A stretch of DNA of 64,000 nt from Trinickia mobilis (GCF_017315705.1 NZ_JAFLRF010000003.1:99132-163131), one strand, 5' to 3'. Numbered from the stretch's first letter, positions 1 through 8,912 are shown. The notes: a model not told the origin generated them from the letters alone. Made by a program: numbers and translations.

Positions 1-1
1 C

Positions 2-916
2 GGGATCGGCATCGGCTTGTTCTTGCTGTTGATCGCGTCGAACGACGTCGGTCTCGTCGTCAAGAACCCGGGCGCCGGCCTGCCGGTGTCGCTCGGGCAT
101 ATCACGTCGTTCCCCGTGATCATGTCGGTGATCGGCCTCGCGGCGATCTTCGGTTTGGTCAAGCGCCGTGTGCCGGGCTCGATCCTGCTCGTGGTGATCG
201 CGATTTCGGCGGCCGGCGTCGCGTTCGATCCGGACGTGAAGTTCCACGGCATCTTCGCGCTGCCGTCGCTCTCCGCGCCGGGCCATGCGTCGCTGATCGG
301 CGCGATGGACATCAAGGGTGCGCTCTCGCTCGCGGTGCTGCCGAGCGTCCTGGCGCTCGTGATGACCGCCGTGTTCGACGCGACCGGCACGATCCGCGCG
401 GTGGCGGGGCAGGCGGGCCAGCTCGACGAGAACGGCCGCATCATCAACGGCGGACGCGCGCTGACCGCGGATTCGCTGAGCTCGATCTTCTCCGGCTTCC
501 TCGGCGGCGCACCGGCTGCGGCCTACATCGAATCGACAGTCGGCGTGGCCGCCGGTGCGAAGACGGGCCTCGCGGCGGCGGTGGTCGGCCTGCTGTTCCT
601 GGTCGTGATGTTCTTTTCGCCGCTCGCGGGTCTTGTGCCGTCGTATGCGACCGCGCCGGCGCTGATGTACGTCGGCCTCATGATGCTCTCCAGCGTGAGC
701 AAGCTGCACATGGACGACATGGTCGACGCGATGTCCGGTCTCGTTTGCGCGGTGTTCATCGTGCTGACCGCCAACATCGTGACGGGCATCATGCTCGGCT
801 TCTCGACGCTCGTGATCGGACGCGTGGTGAGCGGCGAGTTCCGCAAGCTCAACGTCGGCACGGTGGCGATTGCTGCGGTTCTGGTGGCCTTCTACTTCGG
901 AGGCTGGGCCATCTGA
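2..916 (+). CDS. NCS2-family purine permease, 3' part
   Basis: Only the last 305 residues are present; the frame is open to the left edge, so the start lies outside. The visible part is almost entirely hydrophobic membrane segments and holds the family-like stretch with AAAYIEST followed by [10 protein letters not shown] and LFFSP-like [11 protein letters not shown], then [11 protein letters not shown], which is typical of the AzgA-type branch (adenine, guanine/hypoxanthine permeases of the inner membrane, proton-coupled). Substrate cannot be set from this fragment. It is followed by a strong intrinsic terminator and a convergent operon, so it ends its own transcript. Family membership is firm; the exact purine is inference. 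Confidence 0.85.
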   Translation, partial: GIGIGLFLLLIASNDVGLVVKNPGAGLPVSLGHITSFPVIMSVIGLAAIFGLVKRRVPGSILLVVIAISAAGVAFDPDVKFHGIFALPSLSAPGHASLIGAMDIKGALSLAVLPSVLALVMTAVFDATGTIRAVAGQAGQLDENGRIINGGRALTADSLSSIFSGFLGGAPAAAYIESTVGVAAGAKTGLAAAVVGLLFLVVMFFSPLAGLVPSYATAPALMYVGLMMLSSVSKLHMDDMVDAMSGLVCAVFIVLTANIVTGIMLGFSTLVIGRVVSGEFRKLNVGTVAIAAVLVAFYFGGWAI

Positions 917-1008
917 AGACGATTTCCGGGCGTTGCCGCGCGAGATGCCGCGGCGACGCATCGAGAGGACGTTGTCTCCTCCACCATCATTTTCGTTGGT
1001 GGTCTTCA

Positions 1009-1040
1009 AGCCTGGGAACTCGCGTTTCCAGGCTCTTTTT
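1009..1040 (+). terminator. Intrinsic terminator after the permease
   Basis: A 10-bp stem (AGCCTGGGAA with TTTCCAGGCT, one G-T pair) around a 6-base loop is followed by CTTTTT. A second, smaller hairpin (CCACCA/TGGTGG) lies just before it at 981-1002. It sits between the stop of the permease and the convergent acyl-CoA dehydrogenase gene and works in the plus direction; there is no useful T-run for the minus strand. Confidence 0.8.
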
Positions 1041-1143
1041 ATTGGCGCTTTATCGGCGCGTCCGCCGATCTTCATTGCGATAGGCGCTCTCCAACTTCAG
1101 ACTTTGTGGTTGGCTGCCGTCGATTTGTCGTCCCTGCGAGCGT

Positions 1144-2274
1144 TCATTGTTTTGAAAGTGCGATATAGCGCGCGAGATGATGATCCTCGTCGCCGAGCTG
1201 ATGGTCGATCATCACGAGACGCTTCGCGTAGTGGGCGAGCGGCAGCTCCCATGTCATGCCGACGGCGCCGTGCAGCTGCACGGCTTCGGTCGCGACGAGC
1301 GCGCCGACGCGGCCGATCGTGACCTTCGCCGCCGACAGCGCACGTTCGCGGACGAGGCGCCCGGCATCGAGCGCGGCGGCCGCGTTGATCACCGCCGAGC
1401 GCGCCTGTTCGATTTCGAGCGCGACATCGGCCATGCGGTGCTGCAACGCCTGGAAGCTGCCGATCGGCACGCCGAATTGCTTGCGGGTGCGCAGATAGTC
1501 GAGCGTGTCGCGCTGCGCGACGTCCATCGCGCCGAGCGCTTCCGCGCACAACGCGAGCACGCCGAAGCCGAGCGCGGATTCCAGCGTTCGGAAGCCGGCG
1601 CCTTCGCTGTCGAGCAAGGCATCGGCGCCGAGCGGCGTGCCGGCAAGCGTGAGCTCGGCGGCGCGCCCGCCGTCGATCAGCGGATAGCCGCGCAAGGAAA
1701 GGCCCGGTGCATCGCGCGGCACGATGAAGAGCGAGATGCCGGCTTCATCGTCCACGGCGCCGCCCGTGCGCGCCGACACGACGAAGAAGTCCGCGTGCTC
1801 GCCGTGCGGCACGACGGCTTTCGCGCCCGAGAGCACCCAGCCGCCGCCGGCGCGAGCCGCACGGGTGACGACGCGCGACGGTTCGTAGTGCGCGCCCGGC
1901 TCGCCATGCGCGAACGCGGCGACCGCGCTGCCGTCGATCAAGCCCGCAAGCCGCGTTTTTTGCGCATCGGTGCCTGCCGAGGAGACCGCACGCCCGGCCA
2001 TCAGCGCGCCGAGAAACGGCTCGACGACGAGCCCGCGCCCCAGGCTCTCGAAGACCACGGCAATGTCGAACGCGGCGCCGCCGAAACCGCCCTCGGCTTC
2101 GCTAAAGAGCGCGCCGACCGCGCCCAATTCTGCAAAACGCCGCCACATGCTGGGGCTATAGCCCGTTTCCGAGCCGGCGAGCTTGTTGCGCGTCTCGAAC
2201 CCGTATTCGCCGGCAATGAAACGGTCGAGCGTATCCGCGAGCATGCGGCGGTCTTCGGAGTGCTGGAAGTTCAT
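1144..2274 (-). CDS. Acyl-CoA dehydrogenase, small subunit-like
   Basis: About 376 residues in the acyl-CoA dehydrogenase fold, an FAD enzyme that puts a 2,3 double bond into an acyl-CoA. The C-terminal half shows TRKQFGVPIGSFQALQHRMAD, the usual FAD-binding helix region, and QLHGAVGMTWE near the end. Neither usual position for the catalytic base (the EGT near the C-terminus, or the glutamate of helix G) is clearly occupied. I chose the start at MNFQHSED, 13 bp after the stop of the upstream gene and with GAGGGA upstream; an ATG 24 bp earlier would overlap that gene. It is the last gene of a three-gene operon. It may need the neighbouring dehydrogenase as a partner (see findings). Confidence 0.85.
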   Translation of the reverse strand: MNFQHSEDRRMLADTLDRFIAGEYGFETRNKLAGSETGYSPSMWRRFAELGAVGALFSEAEGGFGGAAFDIAVVFESLGRGLVVEPFLGALMAGRAVSSAGTDAQKTRLAGLIDGSAVAAFAHGEPGAHYEPSRVVTRAARAGGGWVLSGAKAVVPHGEHADFFVVSARTGGAVDDEAGISLFIVPRDAPGLSLRGYPLIDGGRAAELTLAGTPLGADALLDSEGAGFRTLESALGFGVLALCAEALGAMDVAQRDTLDYLRTRKQFGVPIGSFQALQHRMADVALEIEQARSAVINAAAALDAGRLVRERALSAAKVTIGRVGALVATEAVQLHGAVGMTWELPLAHYAKRLVMIDHQLGDEDHHLARYIALSKQ

Positions 2275-2287
2275 GGCCTCTGTTCCC

Positions 2288-3496
2288 TCACAGTCCAAGA
2301 ATCATCTTGGCGATGATGTTCTTCTGGATTTCGTTGGAGCCGCCGAAGATCGACAGCTTGAGGTTGTTGAAATAGCTCGACGCGGCGCTCGCGGCGTCGA
2401 GCGGGCCGATCGGCTCGCCGGTGTAGCCGGCGTCGAGTGCGTCCTCGACGAACGGCTGCGCGTGCGGACCCATCGCGCGGCGCGTGAGCGAAGCGATTTC
2501 CTGACGGATCTCGGTGCCGCGGATCTTCAGCATCGAGCTTTGCGCGCCCGGAGCGCCGCCGCCGGCCGCCAAAGCGATCGTGCGCAGGTTGGTGGTCTTC
2601 ATGTTCTCGAGATCGATCTGCACGCGTGCCAGACGCGCCGCGAACAGCGGATCGTCCGCGAGCGGCTTGCCGTTCTTCGTCTGCGACGCGGCGATGCGCT
2701 GCAGGCGCTCGAGCGCCGCCACCGAAAAGCCCACGCCCGCGATGTTCGTGCGCTCGTACGTGAGCAGGTATTTCGCGTACGTCCAGCCTTTGTTCTCCTC
2801 GCCGATCAGGTTTTCCGCGGGCACGCGCACGTCGGTGAAGAACACCTCGTTGACCTCGTGCTCGCCGTCGAGCGTGATGATCGGGCGCACCTCGACGCCC
2901 GGCGTCTTCATGTCGATCAAGAGGAAGCTGATGCCTTCTTGCTTGCGTACGTCGGTCGCAGTGCGCACGAGGCAGAAGATCATGTTCGCGTAGTGGCCGA
3001 GCGTGGTCCACGTCTTCTGGCCGTTGACGAGGTAGTGGGCGCCCTGGTCATCCCTGCCGCGCACGGCCGTCGTTCTGACCGACGCCAGATCGGACCCCGC
3101 GCCCGGCTCCGAATAGCCCTGGCACCACCAGTCCGAGCCGTCGAGAATGCGCGGCAGCCAGTGGCGCTTTTGCGCTTCGCTGGCGTACTTGATGAGCACG
3201 GGGCCGAGCATGTTGACGCCGAACGGCACGATGCGCGGCGCGCCGGCGAGCGCGCATTCGTTGTCGAAGATGAACTTCTGCACCGCGCTCCAGCCCGGGC
3301 CGCCGTGTTCGACCGGCCAGTGGCTCGCGAGCCAGCCGCGCTCGTTGAGGATCGCGTGCCACTGCGTCATGTCCTCGCGCGTCAGGCGCTTGCCGTTCTT
3401 GACTTGGCTCGAAATGCGCTCGGGCAGCTTGTCGTGCAGGAAACGCTGCACGTCGGCGCGAAACGCTTCTTCTTCGGGAGTGAAATTCAGATCCAT
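2288..3496 (-). CDS. Acyl-CoA dehydrogenase, large subunit-like
   Basis: 402 residues, full length for an acyl-CoA dehydrogenase. Residues 125-140 hold WCQGYSEPGAGSDLAS, the flavin/substrate loop, followed by NGQKTWTT near 158-165. Helix G carries LLTYERTN with a glutamate near residue 248, the base position used by isovaleryl- and long-chain acyl-CoA dehydrogenases, whereas the C-terminal loop reads IFGGSNEIQ with no glutamate at the short-chain base position. It lies 98 bp downstream of the FadJ-like gene and 13 bp before the second dehydrogenase, all on one strand, so it belongs to a beta-oxidation operon. The acyl substrate is unknown. Confidence 0.88.
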   Translation of the reverse strand: MDLNFTPEEEAFRADVQRFLHDKLPERISSQVKNGKRLTREDMTQWHAILNERGWLASHWPVEHGGPGWSAVQKFIFDNECALAGAPRIVPFGVNMLGPVLIKYASEAQKRHWLPRILDGSDWWCQGYSEPGAGSDLASVRTTAVRGRDDQGAHYLVNGQKTWTTLGHYANMIFCLVRTATDVRKQEGISFLLIDMKTPGVEVRPIITLDGEHEVNEVFFTDVRVPAENLIGEENKGWTYAKYLLTYERTNIAGVGFSVAALERLQRIAASQTKNGKPLADDPLFAARLARVQIDLENMKTTNLRTIALAAGGGAPGAQSSMLKIRGTEIRQEIASLTRRAMGPHAQPFVEDALDAGYTGEPIGPLDAASAASSYFNNLKLSIFGGSNEIQKNIIAKMILGL

Positions 3497-3594
3497 GGCG
3501 TGACCTTCATTCGGGTTCGGTGAAGGGCCGCGTGCGATGCGCGCGCGAAAACGCGCGGCACGCGGCGCTTGCAGCAGACGACGGGCAGAGCGGA

Positions 3595-5733
3595 TCAGCC
3601 CGCGTGCTGATTGAGGCTCGCGAAATCCGCGCCGCGCTCGACGAGTTCGGCGAGAAGCGGCGACGGCTTCCAGAACAGCGGGTCTTCCTTCTCGAAGGCG
3701 CGCAGGTCGGCGAGTACCGTCGCGAGTCCCACCGTGTCCGCGTATTTCATCGGGCCGCCGCGATAGCGCGGAAAACCGTAGCCGTGGAGCAGCGTCATGT
3801 CGACGTCGAGCGGTCTCAACGCGATCCCTTCGCGAACCACGTTCGCGCCTTCGTTGATGACGGCGGCCATCAGGCGGCGCACGATCTTGCCGTCGGTGAA
3901 GCTGCGCGGTACGGCGCCGGCGCGTGCGCGCTCGGCGTCGATGATCGCTTCGACTTCGGGATCGGGCATGCCGGTGCGCGCGCCCTCGGGGTACAGGTAG
4001 AAGCCGCGCCGGGTCTTCTGGCCGAACCAGCCGCGCTCGCAGAGGCGGTCGGCGATCTCGACGTAGCGCGCTTGCGGATTGCGCGCCGGGGCGCGGCGCT
4101 TTCTCGCGGCCCAGCCGATGTCGCCGCCCGCGAGATCGACCACCTGGTACGGGCCCATCGGATAGCCGAAGTTGCGCATCGCGCTGTCGATCTGATACGG
4201 CGAGGCGCCGTCTTCCATGAGGTAATCGGCCGCCGTCCGGTAGACCGCCAGAATCCGGTTGCCGATGAAGCCGTCGCAGACGCCCGCGCGCACGGGCACC
4301 TTGCGCAGTTTCTTCGCGAGCTCGAACGCCGTGGCGACGACATCCGCGCTGACCTTCGCCGGCACCACGACTTCGAGCAGCCTCATGATGTTGGCCGGCG
4401 AGAAGAAGTGCAGGCCGATCACGTCGGAGGCGCGCGACACGCTGGCCGCGATCTCGTCGATGTCCAGATAGGAGGTGTTGGTCGCGAGCACGGCTTGCGG
4501 CTTGCAGACGCGGTCCAGTTCGGCGAACACGGCTTGCTTGACCGCCATGTCTTCGAACACTGCCTCGATCACGAGATCGGCTGAAGAGAGCGCGTCATAC
4601 GCCGTGCTGCCGGCAAAGCGCGCCATCACGGCGGCTTTCGCGCCGGCGCTCATGCGGCCTTTGGCGACAAGTCCGTCGTAGACGCGCTCGACATGCGCGC
4701 GGCCTCGCGAAAGCGCCTCGTCGTCGCGTTCGATCATCGTGACGGGCAGGCCCGCATCGAGCACGGCGACCGCGATGCCCGCGCCCATCGTGCCGCCGCC
4801 GATCAAGCCGACGCGCGCGATCTCACGCGGCGCCGCGCTGCGCGTTTCGGGCGCCTTGGCGACTTCGCGCTCGGCGAAGAACGCGTGGATCAAGCCCGCG
4901 CGCTGCGGACTGTCGATGCATTGCAGGAACAGCTTGCGTTCGAGCGCGAGGCCTTGATCGAACGGCAGGTCGAGCGCGGCTTCGGCGGCTTCGACGATTT
5001 TCAGCGGCGAGAAGAGGCCGCGCGACTTGCGCTCGGTGTCCTTGCGCGCGGCGTGGACGGCGGCACGGCTCGCCTCGCGGTCGGCGAGCGCGGCGGCCGC
5101 GCGCGTGGGGCGCACGCTCGCATGCGACGCGAGCAGTTCCTGCGTGTAGGCGAGGCCTTCGGCGAGGATGTCTTCGCTCTGCGCGAGACGGTCGACGAGC
5201 CCGAGCTGCGCCGCTTCCGTCCCGCTCGCATGGCGTCCGGAGAGCATCAGATCGAGCGCGGCGGCCGCGCCGATCAGGCGCGGCGCGCGCTGCGTGCCGC
5301 CCGCGCCGGGCATCAGGCCGAGCTGCACTTCGGGCAGCCCGAGCTTCGCGTTCGCGACGGCGAGCCGGTAGTGCGCGGCCAGCGCGATCTCGAGACCGCC
5401 GCCGAGCGCGGCACCGTGGATCGCGGCGACGACCGGCTTGCGGCACGCCTCGATGCGGTTGCAGACCTCCGGCAGCGAAGGCGGCAGCGGCGGCTTGCCG
5501 AACTCGCGGATGTCGGCGCCCGCGATGAAGTTGCGCCCCGCGCCGGCGATCAGCACGGCGGCGACGCCCGCGTCGGCGTCGGCGGCTTCGATCGCGGCGA
5601 GCAGGCCGCGCCGCACCTCGACGCCGAGCGCGTTGACGGGCGGATTGTCGATTTCGACGAGCAGGACCTTGCCGTGCATCGTGCGCGTGACGGCGGGGGC
5701 GGAACTGCTGGGGCTAAGAGGGGTGTCAGGCAT
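3595..5733 (-). CDS. Bifunctional enoyl-CoA hydratase/3-hydroxyacyl-CoA dehydrogenase (FadJ/FadB alpha-type)
   Basis: 712 residues. The N-terminal 200 residues are an enoyl-CoA hydratase domain with GGGLEIALA (Glu about 115) and LPEVQLGLMPGAGGTQR (Glu about 135), matching the two catalytic glutamates of this family. An NAD-binding motif GGGTMGAG lies near 312-319 and HFFSPAN with the dehydrogenase histidine near 442, followed by two C-terminal 3HCDH domains. It hydrates 2-enoyl-CoA and oxidises the 3-hydroxy product in beta-oxidation. The longer ORF could start at 5898, but ATG 5733 has GGAGA at the right distance and the upstream extension is low complexity. First gene of the operon, divergent from a LysR gene. 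Confidence 0.92.
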   Translation of the reverse strand: MPDTPLSPSSSAPAVTRTMHGKVLLVEIDNPPVNALGVEVRRGLLAAIEAADADAGVAAVLIAGAGRNFIAGADIREFGKPPLPPSLPEVCNRIEACRKPVVAAIHGAALGGGLEIALAAHYRLAVANAKLGLPEVQLGLMPGAGGTQRAPRLIGAAAALDLMLSGRHASGTEAAQLGLVDRLAQSEDILAEGLAYTQELLASHASVRPTRAAAALADREASRAAVHAARKDTERKSRGLFSPLKIVEAAEAALDLPFDQGLALERKLFLQCIDSPQRAGLIHAFFAEREVAKAPETRSAAPREIARVGLIGGGTMGAGIAVAVLDAGLPVTMIERDDEALSRGRAHVERVYDGLVAKGRMSAGAKAAVMARFAGSTAYDALSSADLVIEAVFEDMAVKQAVFAELDRVCKPQAVLATNTSYLDIDEIAASVSRASDVIGLHFFSPANIMRLLEVVVPAKVSADVVATAFELAKKLRKVPVRAGVCDGFIGNRILAVYRTAADYLMEDGASPYQIDSAMRNFGYPMGPYQVVDLAGGDIGWAARKRRAPARNPQARYVEIADRLCERGWFGQKTRRGFYLYPEGARTGMPDPEVEAIIDAERARAGAVPRSFTDGKIVRRLMAAVINEGANVVREGIALRPLDVDMTLLHGYGFPRYRGGPMKYADTVGLATVLADLRAFEKEDPLFWKPSPLLAELVERGADFASLNQHAG

Positions 5734-5864
5734 CGTGTTGTCTCCGTACGTGTCTTGGCTCGTGTCGCATTGACGGGGCGGCCCGCTGCGGGGTGCTGCG
5801 GCCTGGGTGTGCGCATTGGCGCGTGGGCCTCGTTTAGGGTCGATTGTCGAGTGACTAGGCGCGA

Positions 5865-5911
5865 TTGACAATCCAGGTTCTGGTTGACAGACTGTCAAAA
5901 TTCCTTTGACA
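5865..5911. promoter_or_regulatory. Operator candidate between the beta-oxidation operon and lysR
   Basis: A perfect 15-bp palindrome, TTGACAG-A-CTGTCAA, lies at 5884-5898. TTGACA also occurs at 5865-5870 and 5906-5911, so three TTGACA hexamers sit 19 and 22 bp apart in the 188-bp divergent promoter region. A LysR activator site is the simplest reading; the hexamers may also serve as -35 elements. The lysR gene itself begins 10 bp after the last hexamer. Confidence 0.55.
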
Positions 5912-5921
5912 CAAAAACTCG

Positions 5922-6818
5922 ATGGACCTGAATTCGCTGTCCTTGCTCGTCGAGATCCTGGAGGCCGGCAACCTCAGCGAGGCCGCGCGGCGCCTGAAGA
6001 TGACGCGGGCGAACGTCAGCTACCACCTCAATCAGTTCGAGCGCTCGCTCGGGCTGCAACTCGTGCGGCGCACGACACGGCGCGTGGAGCCGACCGAAGC
6101 CGGCCTGCGGCTTTACGAGCACGGGCGTGCGATCCGCAACGAACTGCTCGCCGCGCAGGAATCGGTCGCTACGCTGGGATCGACCTTGCAGGGCCGGGTG
6201 CGGCTTTCCGTGCCGAGCGGTTACGGGCAATTGGTCATGTCCGGGTGGCTCCTCGAATTCAAGCGGCAGCATCCCGGGATCGTGCTCGACGTGATGTTCG
6301 AGAACCGCGTCGAAGACCTGATGCGCGACGAAGTCGATATTGCGGTGCGCGTGATGTCCGAGCCGCCGCAGAACCTGGTCGCGCGGGACATGGGGGCGGT
6401 GCGGTATGTCGCGTGCGCGTCGCCTGCCTATGCGGCCGAGCGCGGCATGCCGGCGGGGCTCGACGATTTGCGCACCGCGCCGGTCATCACGGCGGCGGTG
6501 GTGGGGCGGCAGTTGCGCGTGGCGGCTTACCTTGGGGACGAACGGCACGAGGTGCTGCTCGAACCGACGCTGATCTCGGAGAACTTCCTGTTTCTACGTC
6601 AGGCCGTCCTCGCGGGGCTTGGCGTCGGGATCGTCCCCGACTACGTGGTGATGGACGACTTGCGGCGCGGCGACGTGGTGACCGCGCTCGATGAATGGCG
6701 CCTGAGTATCTTCGGCACGCGGATGTACATGCTGTACATGCCGAACCGGCACCACACGCGGGCCGCCAGTGCGTTTATCGAGTTCGTTTTGGAGCAGGCC
6801 CGGCGGGAGGGGCGGTGA
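5922..6818 (+). CDS. LysR-family transcriptional regulator
   Basis: 298 residues. The N-terminal 60 residues form the winged helix-turn-helix of the family (NLSEAARRLKMTRANVSYHL), followed by a linker helix and a substrate-binding domain with GRVRLSVPSGYGQLVMSGWL near residue 90 and VDIAVRVM near 145. It diverges from the acyl-CoA oxidation operon and probably controls it in response to an acyl-CoA or a precursor. The start has no clear ribosome-binding site; the ATG lies only ten bases after a TTGACA hexamer, so either translation starts with a very short leader or the promoter is further upstream inside the operator region. Confidence 0.9.
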   Translation: MDLNSLSLLVEILEAGNLSEAARRLKMTRANVSYHLNQFERSLGLQLVRRTTRRVEPTEAGLRLYEHGRAIRNELLAAQESVATLGSTLQGRVRLSVPSGYGQLVMSGWLLEFKRQHPGIVLDVMFENRVEDLMRDEVDIAVRVMSEPPQNLVARDMGAVRYVACASPAYAAERGMPAGLDDLRTAPVITAAVVGRQLRVAAYLGDERHEVLLEPTLISENFLFLRQAVLAGLGVGIVPDYVVMDDLRRGDVVTALDEWRLSIFGTRMYMLYMPNRHHTRAASAFIEFVLEQARREGR

Positions 6819-6966
6819 GGGACCGGGTGGGCGGAGGTGATGTGCTCCCTAGCTGGATGATCTAGGCAAAAAGCAGAGGAGTTTCATTTCGGACTATTCC
6901 TATATCGCGCTGCGTCACCACTCGATTACGTTTCGTTCTCCAAAAAACAAACACAGGAGAGAAACG

Positions 6967-7086
6967 ATGCAGATGTCGAGTTGCGCACGACAACGTATGG
7001 AAGATGGGCCCGCGATGCGGCTAACGAGTCGAGGGCGACGTCGACATGCGGTAACGCCCCTGGCCCGCCTGGGTGGTGCCCGATGA
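6967..7086 (+). CDS. 39-residue upstream ORF coupled to the toxin-like gene
   Basis: This short frame has a very good ribosome-binding site (AGGAGAGAAACG before the ATG) and its TGA overlaps the ATG of the next gene as ATGA at 7083-7086. It would encode a basic 39-residue peptide rich in Arg with Cys at position 6; I recognise no domain. The next gene itself lacks a good site, so the simplest role is translational coupling. It could instead be the remains of a longer first gene of the toxin operon. Confidence 0.5.
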   Translation: MQMSSCARQRMEDGPAMRLTSRGRRRHAVTPLARLGGAR

Positions 7087-7772
7087 GCGCGACGAAGAGG
7101 CTGCACACCCGCACGTTCGGCTCACAGCCAGAATTGATCCGCATGCGCGAGCTCGAGCTGGAGGACGCATCTTGGGTTCTTCTTCCGGTTTTTGCGTGGA
7201 CCGCGATCGAGATCAAGGCGAGCTTGGCATTGATGCACAGAAACCTCGTCGACTTTGATCTGAACTCCGTCAACGGATACCAGCTTGCCGAGTTCCTGGA
7301 CGACACCTTCGATTCATGCTGGCGCCGTGCGCCTGTGTACGACGCGGCCATATTGCGGAATCAGCTGGAAGCGCTCAAACGCCAGATAGACCGTGGGTAC
7401 TGGGCCGTGCTCGGGTGGTGGGAAGAGCGGATGGTCGAATGGGTGGAGGATGCCCAGTTGCCCGAGGGCGGGCGCTGGCAGCTTCGTCCGAAAGCGCGTT
7501 ACGCGGAAAACGGCAGCGCATTGCTGTCACGCTTGGAGCAGGTGTCTCGGCAACGCAGGCTGAAAGCGGGAGGGGCAAGCACGCCGCTCGCGGGCGAGCC
7601 GTTTCGTGCGCAGTTCGGCGAGCCGTTGCCGGGGGTACCGGTGGCGGGTACGGATCCGGGTAGTTCGTTGTCTGCCTGGAAGGCGGCGCAGCAAATCGCG
7701 TCCGACGGTTTGAACTTCGGGAAGGGGCTGGCGAACACGCCGATTCAACTCTCGAACGGGGTGCAGCGGTGA
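7083..7772 (+). CDS. N-terminal part of a polymorphic-toxin-like protein
   Basis: 229 residues ending at a TGA. Residues 15-110 are rich in Trp, Leu and charged residues (LLPVFAWTAIEIKASLAL, then VNGYQLAEFLDDTFDSCWRR), and the tail is Gly/Pro-rich (EPLPGVPVAG) leading into GKGLANTPIQLSNG, the sort of linker that precedes a variable C-terminal toxin domain. No PAAR, RHS or VgrG motif is visible. Downstream, in the same frame after the stop, the sequence runs on into a HExxH metallopeptidase domain, so this is probably the front half of one toxin gene that is now interrupted (see finding at 7761-7810). Function is inferred from layout; the domain itself is not recognised. Confidence 0.55.
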   Translation: MSATKRLHTRTFGSQPELIRMRELELEDASWVLLPVFAWTAIEIKASLALMHRNLVDFDLNSVNGYQLAEFLDDTFDSCWRRAPVYDAAILRNQLEALKRQIDRGYWAVLGWWEERMVEWVEDAQLPEGGRWQLRPKARYAENGSALLSRLEQVSRQRRLKAGGASTPLAGEPFRAQFGEPLPGVPVAGTDPGSSLSAWKAAQQIASDGLNFGKGLANTPIQLSNGVQR

Positions 7773-7859
7773 AGGGGCTGGAAGCAGCTGGGGTGTTTCC
7801 CCCCAGGAGCCGGAGGCGGTCAAACGCCGCAGATTACTTACTTCCAAACCGATGGGGGG

Positions 7860-8429
7860 TTGGCTGCGCGTTCGGGTAGCGCGGCGGGACTTGCGTTGAC
7901 GATGGTCGGACAGATTCCTGAGCAACTCGTGCTAAGTGCTACGAAGGCCGTCCGTCTGGGCGGAAATAATGCAACTGGGATCGCGATGAGCTCAGGCGGC
8001 GATCGTCTGATCAATACTCTGGGATCGGCGCGAGCCAATAATGCTGCGGAATATCGAGCCATCGTCGATGATTTGAAGGCGAAGGGCGTCGATATTAGTT
8101 ATCGCAAAGGGCAGTTTGCGTATGGCCCAGCTCCAAGTGGGGGGCGTCCTGGGAATATCGTTTTCGATCCCGACGCATCGATTTCCGCAATTAGGCACGA
8201 GTATGGGCACTATCTCGATGACCTTGCTTCGGGGTATCCTGGGCAACGTTTTTACTATGAAAATCCTAGTGCGCGCTTGGCAACGGAACGACGCCAGTAC
8301 TTAGGTGAGGTTCGCACTGCAAGGGAACTGGGCGACGCAACCGCTCGCCGCCAATTGGTCGAAGACTATCTCGAAGAGAAGAGGTATCTCATCGAGAATT
8401 ACTACTCCAAGCCCTACGGCTCTCGTTAA
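7860..8429 (+). CDS. Zincin-like metallopeptidase toxin domain, C-terminal part
   Basis: 189 residues from a TTG; the frame is open back to the TGA at 7770 with no better start. Residues about 100-125 hold IRHEYGHYLDD, an HExxH zinc-protease motif with acidic residues after it, as in zincin-like toxin domains at the C-termini of secreted polymorphic toxins. Upstream, QTPQITYFQTDGGLAARSG reads like linker rather than a native N-terminus. The gene is followed 12 bp later by a probable immunity gene. GC content falls here relative to both flanks. As it stands it may not be translated on its own; together with 7083-7772 it looks like one toxin gene. Confidence 0.6.
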   Translation: MAARSGSAAGLALTMVGQIPEQLVLSATKAVRLGGNNATGIAMSSGGDRLINTLGSARANNAAEYRAIVDDLKAKGVDISYRKGQFAYGPAPSGGRPGNIVFDPDASISAIRHEYGHYLDDLASGYPGQRFYYENPSARLATERRQYLGEVRTARELGDATARRQLVEDYLEEKRYLIENYYSKPYGSR

Positions 8430-8441
8430 ATTGAGGACGCG

Positions 8442-8912
8442 ATGTTATTTCTTGAAAATCCAGAAAGAAGACCTTCTCTTTGGGACAGTTTGACAACACA
8501 ACTGACCGAGCAAGCAATGTGCATCGTCATTTGGGATGGGCTTGGAAATCCCTTGGCACAAGCACGTATTCTTGATAGCGAATCGGCTGCCAACGCGATT
8601 GCAAAATTGCGGGCATCGCAAGTCTGTCGCATTGGTGCCAATCGAGACCAAGCGATTTCGCCTCACTTTGCGGGAAGGCGAGAAGACGATACCGTTACAA
8701 TCACCGAGCTACTTACATATCCCTCGGAAGGTTCAGTAACCTTAGGGGAGAACAAGATGAAGGCCGACTTGGAAGCAGCTGTAATCAATTTGTTCTTTGC
8801 TGAAGATGGTGTGAAAACCGTGTGTGTGCCGATACACTTAGCTCCATGGACAATGGACGATGCTGAGATTGATCTAACACAAGAAGGACTGGTATTTAAA
8901 AAGAAGCCATAG
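8442..8912 (+). CDS. Putative immunity protein for the metallopeptidase toxin
   Basis: 156 residues, starting 12 bp after the toxin stop with TTGAGGAC at a good distance before the ATG. No domain recognised; it is acidic, soluble, with no signal peptide or membrane segment, and a mixed alpha/beta pattern. Position directly behind a toxin tail, the same strand, size and low GC fit a cognate immunity protein. That role is inferred from context only. Confidence 0.6.
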   Translation: MLFLENPERRPSLWDSLTTQLTEQAMCIVIWDGLGNPLAQARILDSESAANAIAKLRASQVCRIGANRDQAISPHFAGRREDDTVTITELLTYPSEGSVTLGENKMKADLEAAVINLFFAEDGVKTVCVPIHLAPWTMDDAEIDLTQEGLVFKKKP

